Assembly (NCBI RefSeq): GCF_000341025.1
Contig: NZ_ANBF01000072.1
Location: 1,596 to 42,418 of the forward strand
Reading direction: 5' to 3'
Source of the DNA: Nocardiopsis salina YIM 90010
GTDB lineage: Bacteria > Actinomycetota > Actinomycetes > Streptosporangiales > Streptosporangiaceae
DNA: 40,823 nucleotides
The number at the start of each line of letters is the position of its first letter. The first letter of the stretch is position 1. The position numbers and the translations under genes are program-made. The notes beneath the pieces were generated by a model, which was given only the letters and a program-made list of their open reading frames with translations, did no database searches and was not told the DNA's origin. Below, in pieces: positions 35,603 to 40,823 of this stretch.

Positions 35603-36853
35603 TCAGGGCAGGTCGGGCTGTTGCGCGGCGCCGCGCTCGAGCATCGCCTCGACCTGCTCGCCGGTAAGGCCGAGTTCGGTGAGCACGGCGGCGGAGTGCT
35701 GGCCCAGCAGCGGGGGCGCGGTCAGTGGGGGAGGCGAACCCTCGAGGCGGAAACCGGCCCGGACCTGCTCCAGCAGCCCCGCCGTAGGGTGCTCGACGGT
35801 CCGTAGCACGTCGTCCCCGTTGGCCTGGCCGGTACGCAGGGCGTCCAGCACACCGCGTACACGCCCGACCGGAACACCCGCCTGGACCAGGAACTCCATC
35901 CAGTGGTCGGCGGGTCGCCCGCGCAGGGTCGCCGACAGCTCCGACACGAGTTCTTCGCGGTGGGCGACCCGTCCGGGGTTGGTCGAGTAGCGTTCGTCGC
36001 CGGCCAGGTCGGGGCGGTCCAGGGCGGTGCAAAGGCGCTGGTACAGCGCGTCGTTGCCGGCGGCGACGACGATCTCGGAGTCCGCGGTAGGGAAGGGCTG
36101 GTACGGCACGATCGTGGTATGGGCGTTGCCGACCCTGCGGGGCTCCTCGCCGGTGACCAGGGCCTGCTGAGTGAGGTTGACCAGACCGGACAGCGTGGAG
36201 TTGACGAGGGAGGCACTGATGTTCTCCCCCTGCCCTGTGGAGCGGGCCCGCATGAGCGCGCCCAGGATCCCCACGGCCGCGTTGAGCCCGGTCAGCACGT
36301 CGGTCAGGGCAACGCCGACCTTGCTCGCCGGCCCCTCGGCCGGTCCGGTGGTGGCCATGAGCCCGCTCTCGGCCTGCACGACGATGTCGAAACCGGGGCG
36401 GGTGTTCGGTTCGTGCTCGGGGCCGAACCCGCTCACCGAGCAGTACACGACCGCGGGGTTGGCGCCGGCGACCTTCTCGTAGCCCAACCCCAGGCGTTCG
36501 GCCACACCCGGGCGGAAGTTCTGGATGACCACGTCCGAGCGCGAGCACAGTTCCTGGACCGCGGCGAGGCCCTCGGGGTCCTTGAGGTCCACGGCCAGGC
36601 TGCGCTTGTTGCGATTGACCGACAGGAAGTATGCGGCCTCGCCGGGAGTGTCCTCGTCCCCGCCGGCATGGGGTGGGCCCCAGGAGCGGGTGTCGTCGCC
36701 GCGTCCGGGTTGTTCGACCTTGACGACCTCGGCGCCCATGTCGGCCAGGAGCATCGTCGCGTAGGGGCCGGCCAGCACACGGGACAGGTCGGCGATCCGG
36801 ACGCCCTGCAGGGGCAGCGGGGCCGGTCCGGCGGCGGGGTCGGGCGTGCTCAC
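35603..36853 (-). CDS. Type III (CaiB/BaiF) CoA-transferase
   Basis: 416 residues from GTG 36853, chosen because GGAGGTGATCC (36855-36865) upstream is an 11-base perfect match to the 16S tail, with GGAGG seven bases from the start. Family III features: GVRIADLSRVLAGPYATMLL, GAEVVKVEQPGRGDDTR, NRNKRSLAVDLKDPEGLAAV, SGFGPEHEPNTRPGFDIVVQA, and the catalytic aspartate in VALTDVLTGLNAAVGIL near residue 185. It moves CoA between acyl groups via an aspartyl-CoA intermediate. With the neighbouring GcdH-like enzyme, activation of glutarate by succinyl-CoA is a reasonable hypothesis. Confidence 0.93.
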   Translation of the reverse strand: MSTPDPAAGPAPLPLQGVRIADLSRVLAGPYATMLLADMGAEVVKVEQPGRGDDTRSWGPPHAGGDEDTPGEAAYFLSVNRNKRSLAVDLKDPEGLAAVQELCSRSDVVIQNFRPGVAERLGLGYEKVAGANPAVVYCSVSGFGPEHEPNTRPGFDIVVQAESGLMATTGPAEGPASKVGVALTDVLTGLNAAVGILGALMRARSTGQGENISASLVNSTLSGLVNLTQQALVTGEEPRRVGNAHTTIVPYQPFPTADSEIVVAAGNDALYQRLCTALDRPDLAGDERYSTNPGRVAHREELVSELSATLRGRPADHWMEFLVQAGVPVGRVRGVLDALRTGQANGDDVLRTVEHPTAGLLEQVRAGFRLEGSPPPLTAPPLLGQHSAAVLTELGLTGEQVEAMLERGAAQQPDLP

Positions 36854-36854
36854 C

Positions 36855-36865
36855 GGATCACCTCC
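36855..36865 (-). promoter_or_regulatory. Exceptionally complementary Shine-Dalgarno of the CoA-transferase gene
   Basis: GGAGGTGATCC on the minus strand pairs over 11 bases with the 3' end of 16S rRNA (GGATCACCTCC). It fixes the GTG start at 36853. Confidence 0.85.
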
Positions 36866-36948
36866 GGGACGGGGAGAGGGTTGCGGGCGCGCATGGGTTC
36901 CTTCCTTCGGCGGACAGGGTGATCCCCGAGAAACGGGGCCGGCGGTGC

Positions 36949-37326
36949 TCAGGCGTTGCCGTCGGGAAGCTGGTGCTCGCTCTTGAGCTGGGAGTAGGTC
37001 TCCAGGCAGCGGCGTAGAGCCGTGGTGAGAGCGGCACCCGACTGGCCGGCGTAACGCGTCTGCACGCGGTGGATGAGCTCGGCGATGTCCTCGGTGACGG
37101 AGGCGCCCTCGACCAGGGCACGGAAAAAGTCTTTGGCCAGGTCCGTCAGCAGTGTGGTGTCCGCGGCGACGATGCGATCGTCGGCGGAGTCCACGGCGAG
37201 GATCACGCCGAGGCGCTGGTACTGGGAATGGCTCGCCACCGAGTCCGGTAGCCGGGCATAACCCGACACCAGGACCACACGGGGGTTGCGGAAGATCTGC
37301 TGGACACGGTCGTCGCCGTACAACAC
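36949..37326 (-). CDS. DUF3870 domain protein
   Basis: 125 residues from GTG 37326; AGAGG five bases upstream supports it over the in-frame GTG at 37332, which lies inside that ribosome site. The domain runs VVLVSGYARLPDS near residue 17, then YQRLGVILAVDSADDRIVAADTTLLTDLAKDFFRALVEG and SVTEDIAELIHRVQTRYAG and ends ALRRCLETYSQL. DUF3870 proteins are small, often found next to CoA-transferase or dehydrogenase genes, and have no known activity; the sequence suggests a small alpha/beta sensor or chaperone (speculative). First gene of the minus-strand group, 95 bases before the CoA-transferase. Confidence 0.82.
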   Translation of the reverse strand: MLYGDDRVQQIFRNPRVVLVSGYARLPDSVASHSQYQRLGVILAVDSADDRIVAADTTLLTDLAKDFFRALVEGASVTEDIAELIHRVQTRYAGQSGAALTTALRRCLETYSQLKSEHQLPDGNA

Positions 37327-37542
37327 GGTCACCTCTCGTTCGCGGGCACACGAAAACTCCGTCGCGCTGGAGTCTCGCGTCTGGAGGAGACGGCCGGGGG
37401 AACCGGGCGCCCGCGACGTGAGGGCAGGCAGTGGGATCAGTATGGCGCAGCGGCAGTGGCGCGTGTCAAGCGGGGGTGTGGGTCAGGGCACAACCGCATC
37501 GGCCTGTGGCGCCGGTCCCCGGTTGTGTTACAGTCCATCGCA
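37327..37542. other. Divergent promoter region before the SAM-IV leader
   Basis: 216 bases, no gene. TACAGT at 37529-37534 fits a plus-strand -10 and would start transcription at about 37541, exactly at the 5' end of the riboswitch. The promoter of the minus-strand DUF3870 group must also lie here but could not be fixed. Confidence 0.5.
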
Positions 37543-37658
37543 GGTCACGAGTACCAGCGAAAAGCCCCGGCTGGCTGGTCGGCAACCCTCCTTCCGCGGT
37601 GGGGTGCCCCGGGTGATGACCAGGTCCCGGCACAACCGTGTCGGACAAGCGCGGACCC
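37543..37658 (+). promoter_or_regulatory. SAM-IV riboswitch
   Basis: All parts of the SAM-IV class are visible. P1: GGTCA 37543-37547 with TGACC 37617-37621. P2: CCAGC 37553-37557 with GCTGG 37574-37578, apical loop GCCCCGG. Conserved core TCGGCAACCCTCC. P3: CCTCC-TTCCGC-GGTGGGG. First pseudoknot: P2-loop CCCGG with CCGGG at 37608-37613 region. P4: GGTCC 37623-37627 with GGACC at 37653-37657. P5: CCGGCAC-AACC-GTGTCGG. Second pseudoknot: P3-loop CCGCG with CGCGG 37650-37654, the feature that separates SAM-IV from SAM-I. It binds S-adenosylmethionine and should lower expression of the PLP enzyme that begins 59 bases downstream. Confidence 0.93.
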
Positions 37659-37716
37659 CTGGAGCCCGGTCGCTCCGGCGCCCGGTGGGTCCCCCGGCCC
37701 ACGAGCGAGGTGCCCC

Positions 37717-39054
37717 ATGGCTGCTGTCCGTTCCTTCCCTGTCGCGTCGATCGCCGACCGCCGCGACCCCGAGTTCTCCGTCGTCATCGACGAGTCCGGT
37801 GTCCCGTTGGCCAACGGTGAGCGCGTCGAGCACGCCAACTTCGACCACGCCGCGAGCACGCCGTGCCTGAGCACGGTCGCCGATGCGCTGTCGGAGGCGC
37901 TGCCCTCCTACGCGAGTGTGCACCGCGGCGCCGGCCACCACTCCCGTGTGACCACGGAGGCCTACGAACGCGCCCGCCGCAGTGTCGGACGGTTCCTGGG
38001 CGTGCGCACCGAACCCGAGGACGCGGTGGTGTTCGTACGCGGGACCACCGACGCCCTCAACCTGCTGGCGCGGTCGCTACCGGAGGGCTGCACCGTGATC
38101 GTGCCCGAGTCCGAGCACCACGCGAGCCTGCTGCCGTGGGAGCACCCCGCTTCCCGCGCGTCCCGGGTGCAGCGGTTGCCCCTGGCCGGCTCCCCGGAGG
38201 AGGCCGTTGAGGCGGTGCGCGCGGCTCTGTCCGAGGTGCCCGAGGGTCCGGTGCTGGTGTGCGTGACCGCGGCCTCCAACGTCACGGGCGAGATCTGGCC
38301 GGTGCGCGAGCTGGTGCGCGCGGCCCATGCCGAGGGTGCTCGTGTGGTCGTCGACGCCGCCCAGTACGTGCCTCACCTGCCCTTCTCTCTGGAGGAGACC
38401 GGGGCCGACTACGTGGCGCTGTCCGCGCACAAGCTCTACGCCCCCTTCGGCAGCGGGGTGCTGGCCGGGCGCGCCGACTGGCTGGCCGAGGCCGCCCCCT
38501 ACCTGTCCGGCGGCGGTGCCGGCGCCCGCGTTGACACCCACGACGTGGTCTGGAACGACCTGCCCGCCCGCCACGAGGCCGGCAGCCCCAATGTGCTGGG
38601 CGCGATCGCCCTGGCTGCGGCGTGCGATACCTTCACCCCGCAGGTGCTGGAGCGCCGGCACGTCAGCGAGACGGTGTTGCTGGAGCGGCTGCGCGCGGGC
38701 ATCGCCGAGATCGACGGGGTAGAGGAACTGACCCTGTGGGACCCCGAACACCCGCGTGTGGGCATCGTGTCCTTCACGGTGGAGGGGCTCCCGGCCGACC
38801 TGGTGGCCGCTGCCCTGGCGGCCGAGCACGGCATCGGGGTGCGCGACGGTCTCTTCTGCGCGCATCCCCTCACCCGTCACCTGCTCCCCGAGGGCCACAC
38901 GCAGGCGGTGCGTGCCAGCCTCGGGGTCGGGACCACCGGCGAGCACGTGGACCGGCTCGTGGGTGCGCTGGCCGAGCTGGCCGAGCACGGTCCGCGCTGG
39001 GAGTACGTGGAGATCGACGGCCGACTCGAGGCCTGGGTCGCCCCGGAGGGCTGA
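37717..39054 (+). CDS. Cysteine desulfurase-like class V aminotransferase fold PLP enzyme
   Basis: 445 residues; ATG 37717 after GAGG. Fold-type I, class V: N-terminal FDHAASTPCLSTVADAL, SVHRGAGHHSRVTTEAYERAR, VVFVRGTTDALNLLARSL, ESEHHASLLPW (SufS-like His), VVVDAAQYVPH (PLP Asp), and the Schiff-base lysine K239 in ALSAHKLYAPFGSGVL. The C-terminal loop has Cys381 in DGLFCAHPLTR, aligned with the catalytic persulfide cysteine of SufS (GHHCAQP). It probably removes sulfur from cysteine or a related substrate. No suf or isc genes are adjacent; instead it is led by a SAM-IV riboswitch, suggesting a role in methionine/SAM sulfur supply rather than general Fe-S assembly (inference). Confidence 0.9.
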   Translation: MAAVRSFPVASIADRRDPEFSVVIDESGVPLANGERVEHANFDHAASTPCLSTVADALSEALPSYASVHRGAGHHSRVTTEAYERARRSVGRFLGVRTEPEDAVVFVRGTTDALNLLARSLPEGCTVIVPESEHHASLLPWEHPASRASRVQRLPLAGSPEEAVEAVRAALSEVPEGPVLVCVTAASNVTGEIWPVRELVRAAHAEGARVVVDAAQYVPHLPFSLEETGADYVALSAHKLYAPFGSGVLAGRADWLAEAAPYLSGGGAGARVDTHDVVWNDLPARHEAGSPNVLGAIALAAACDTFTPQVLERRHVSETVLLERLRAGIAEIDGVEELTLWDPEHPRVGIVSFTVEGLPADLVAAALAAEHGIGVRDGLFCAHPLTRHLLPEGHTQAVRASLGVGTTGEHVDRLVGALAELAEHGPRWEYVEIDGRLEAWVAPEG

Positions 39055-39206
39055 GGCCGTCCCCGTGTCGGCGTCGACGGAGCCGGGTCCGGGGCCGGAG
39101 GGGCCCGGGCCCTGTTCCCGAGAATCTGTGCACCGCAGGTCATCAAATAGTACTCAGAAGGTCACATTTCGCCCTTCGGTGTGCTGGGTATCACGCCTGC
39201 AACCTG

Positions 39207-39212
39207 TAGCAT
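39207..39212 (+). promoter_or_regulatory. Candidate -10 element for the methyltransferase-like gene
   Basis: TAGCAT, 95 bases before the start at 39307, at the end of a relatively AT-rich stretch (39140-39215) in the 252-base gap. No -35 is evident. Confidence 0.35.
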
Positions 39213-39306
39213 CGGGCCCTGATGGCATGGCGCGGTGCCGTCGGGGCCCGACCGGCCCCAGCGGTCTCGCCCCTGCCTCCCGCGAGCGAACCGGCTGGGG
39301 GACGAG

Positions 39307-39993
39307 ATGACGCACGCGCGACGACACCAGGCGCCGCCCCCGGGTGTGCTCGGCGGCCAGGGGCCGTCTCCCCGCGTCCCGCCCTCGCGCGGCCACGTCG
39401 TGCACCTGGGCGGCCGCCGCCAGAACCCCGTCCCGGAGCGGCCCGCCGTCCCTCACGCCCGCGCCCACCAAGCCTTCCTCGGGCGTGTCATCGACTACCT
39501 GAGCGCCGACCGCGGCGTGCGCCAGTTCGTCGACTGGGGCTGTCCTGTCCCCGGTACCGCCGAGCGCATACGCCAGGCCCACCCCCGCAACACCGTCGTG
39601 CACATCGCCCCCCACGGGACCATCGGGATGCTCTCCTCCCCGGACACCCCCGTCCTGTCCGGCGGCTCCGAGAGCGCCGACTCCTCCCTGTGCCGACTCA
39701 CGACCTGCGGGCTCGTCGATCTCGACGGGCCCGTCGCTGTTCTCATGACCCTTCCCTTCACGGCCGAGGCGCCGCCCCCCGCCCTCGACCGGTTGCACAC
39801 CCTTCTGCGCGGAGGCGGATATCTGGCCCTGGCAACCGAGGTCCAGAAACGGGACGCCGAGGCCGCCTTCGCACCCTTCGTGCCGCTCGAACCGGGCGTG
39901 GCCGACCTGCGCTGGTGGCCCTACCCGGACGGGGACGTGGCCATGGAGGGGACCGGAATCCTCGGCGGCCTCGCACGCACACGCAGCAACTGA
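39307..39993 (+). CDS. Diverged DUF574/SAM-methyltransferase-like protein
   Basis: 228 residues; ATG 39307 with GGGGGACGAG upstream. The stretch ARAHQAFLGRVIDYLSAD then RGVRQFVDWG matches the actinobacterial S-adenosyl methyltransferase family DUF574 ('ARANRAFL.R.V.YLA..GIRQFLDIGTGLPT'). Yet motif I, normally DIGTGLPT, is DWGCPVPGTA, and the acidic residue after the next strand (VDNDP in the family) is replaced by HIAPHG. The C-terminal half keeps LHTLLRGGGYLALAT, like the family's 'L..L.PGSYL..SH'. It probably no longer binds SAM in the normal way, or has shifted function. It is shorter than the usual ~270 residues. 22 bases before the DinB gene, likely one operon. Confidence 0.65.
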   Translation: MTHARRHQAPPPGVLGGQGPSPRVPPSRGHVVHLGGRRQNPVPERPAVPHARAHQAFLGRVIDYLSADRGVRQFVDWGCPVPGTAERIRQAHPRNTVVHIAPHGTIGMLSSPDTPVLSGGSESADSSLCRLTTCGLVDLDGPVAVLMTLPFTAEAPPPALDRLHTLLRGGGYLALATEVQKRDAEAAFAPFVPLEPGVADLRWWPYPDGDVAMEGTGILGGLARTRSN

Positions 39994-40015
39994 CACACCC
40001 CGGGGAAGTAGGGGA

Positions 40016-40570
40016 ATGACCACACCGACACCGACGGCGCTGAACTGGCCCGCCGAGATCCTGGCCCAGGGCGAGTTCTACTGGGACTTCTCGTTGTGGC
40101 CCCGTCTGGAGGGCCTCACCGACGCCGAGTTCTACTGGGAACCCGCACCCGGAGCGTGGAACGTACGCCGCCTGCCCGACGGCCGTCACGCGCCCGACAG
40201 CGGGGTCCCCGAACCCGAACCGCCGCCGGTAACCACCATCGCCTGGCGGCTGGGGCACATCGTCGTCGACGTGCTCGAGACCCGCATCAACTGGCACTTC
40301 GGCGACCGCACCCTGAGCCGGGACACCATCGACTGGCCCGGGACCGCCGACGAGGCCAAGCAGCGCCTGCGGATGGCGTTCCGGACCTGGTTCGACCACA
40401 TGCACGAGCTCGGCGAGGAGGACTTCGGCGCGCCCGTCGGCGGGGCCGAGGCGGCCCAGTGGGCGGACATGCCGATGGTGGTGCTCGTACTGCACCTGCA
40501 GCGGGAGATCATCCATCACGGTGCGGAGGTGGCACTCCTGCGCGACCTCTACGGGGCACACTCCAGGTAG
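40016..40570 (+). CDS. DinB-superfamily protein
   Basis: 184 residues; ATG after AAGTAGGGGA. Four-helix-bundle DinB/DUF664 type: LEGLTDAEFYWEPAPGAWNVR, TTIAWRLGHIVVDVLETRIN (first metal His), and VLVLHLQREIIHHGAEVALLRDLY with the paired histidines that complete a metal site. This superfamily includes thiol transferases using mycothiol or bacillithiol, so a mycothiol-dependent role is possible in an actinomycete, but not shown. Follows the methyltransferase-like gene closely. Some 250 bases of repeats and no gene follow. Confidence 0.9.
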   Translation: MTTPTPTALNWPAEILAQGEFYWDFSLWPRLEGLTDAEFYWEPAPGAWNVRRLPDGRHAPDSGVPEPEPPPVTTIAWRLGHIVVDVLETRINWHFGDRTLSRDTIDWPGTADEAKQRLRMAFRTWFDHMHELGEEDFGAPVGGAEAAQWADMPMVVLVLHLQREIIHHGAEVALLRDLYGAHSR

Positions 40571-40823
40571 CTCATCGGCTGGGCGCTCCGAGACGTGGTG
40601 TTCTGGTGTTGCCTCGGGCCGGGGTTGCTTCGGGGCGGGGTGTTCTGGTGTTGCCTCGGGGGTGATGGTTCGTCGGGGGTCGGGATCGTAGCCCGGCCGG
40701 GCCGTTTCGCAACCCGCGTCGGCGCCACCCCCGGACTCGTTCTCTTGGCGGGAGGGTGCGGGTGTGGTGGTGGGTTGGTCCCTGGCGCGTCGGGGTGTGC
40801 GTTCCGGCCCTGTTGGCCGGGCT
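40571..40823. other. Right-edge region without a recognised gene
   Basis: 253 bases, G/T-rich on the plus strand, containing a direct repeat (separate entry). No frame has coding character. The region may continue into a repeat array or a minus-strand gene beyond the window. Confidence 0.4.
40597..40660 (+). repeat. Exact 22-bp direct repeat, two copies
   Basis: Copies at 40597-40618 and 40639-40660, beginning GGTGTTCTGGTG and ending TTGCCTCGGG, repeat every 42 bases. Between them GGGTTGCTTCGGGG looks like a partial third copy. Purpose unknown. Confidence 0.8.

Overview
This is a GC-rich actinomycete chromosome segment with many GTG starts and short intergenic spacers. The gene order HIT-pgsA-acyltransferase-pimA ... 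pdxS-pdxT-yebC ... ruvC-ruvA-ruvB-yajC ... apt-rel is the conserved actinobacterial block known from Streptomyces and Mycobacterium. The complete 'conservon' operon (cvnABCD), the F420-type flavin enzymes and the SAM-IV riboswitch also point to Actinomycetes. A Nocardiopsis/Streptosporangiales-type organism is my best guess; that is inference.

Layout, left to right. 1-2149: two minus-strand genes, a Gly/Pro/Gln/Tyr-rich membrane protein cut by the window edge and a secreted coiled-coil protein with a LAS-type zinc-ligand pattern. 2824-5432: the methionine ABC transporter metN-metI-metQ, closed by a strong hairpin. 5570-7174: a decayed GH1 beta-glucosidase remnant beside an intact LacI-family regulator. 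7257-9195: a degenerate fumarylacetoacetase-like protein and a secreted coiled-coil M15 peptidase. 9672-14733: the conservon (NIT-domain sensor kinase, roadblock protein, DUF742 protein, small GTPase). 14852-16552: a DUF885 metalloprotein. 16681-20802: the phosphatidylinositol mannoside membrane-lipid cluster. 21216-23492: PLP synthase (pdxS, pdxT) and yebC. 23659-26746: an accessory insert (DUF4282, tartrate/D-malate dehydrogenase with divergent LysR regulator, PPOX-fold protein). 26839-33750: Holliday-junction genes ruvC, ruvA and ruvB, then yajC, apt and bifunctional rel; secD and secF, normally between yajC and apt, are missing. 33800-37326: a minus-strand group of a Ddn-like F420 enzyme, glutaryl-CoA dehydrogenase-like protein, type III CoA-transferase and DUF3870 protein. 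37543-39054: a SAM-IV riboswitch leading a cysteine-desulfurase-like PLP enzyme. 39307-40570: a diverged DUF574-type methyltransferase relative and a DinB-superfamily protein. The last 250 bases carry an exact 22-bp direct repeat and no clear gene.

Functionally the window mixes core housekeeping (methionine uptake, vitamin B6, PI-mannosides, recombinational repair, purine salvage, stringent response) with accessory modules. The most noteworthy observations are: the full two-pseudoknot SAM-IV riboswitch over a desulfurase homologue; the loss of secDF from its usual locus; a direct-repeat-bounded segment with an 18-bp perfect inverted repeat between the lemA-like gene and pdxS; a LexA-type SOS box before ruvA; and several proteins that keep a family fold signature but lack its key motifs. 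I did not see an obviously novel multi-gene defence or biosynthetic system, nor tRNA/rRNA genes, CRISPR arrays or intact transposases.
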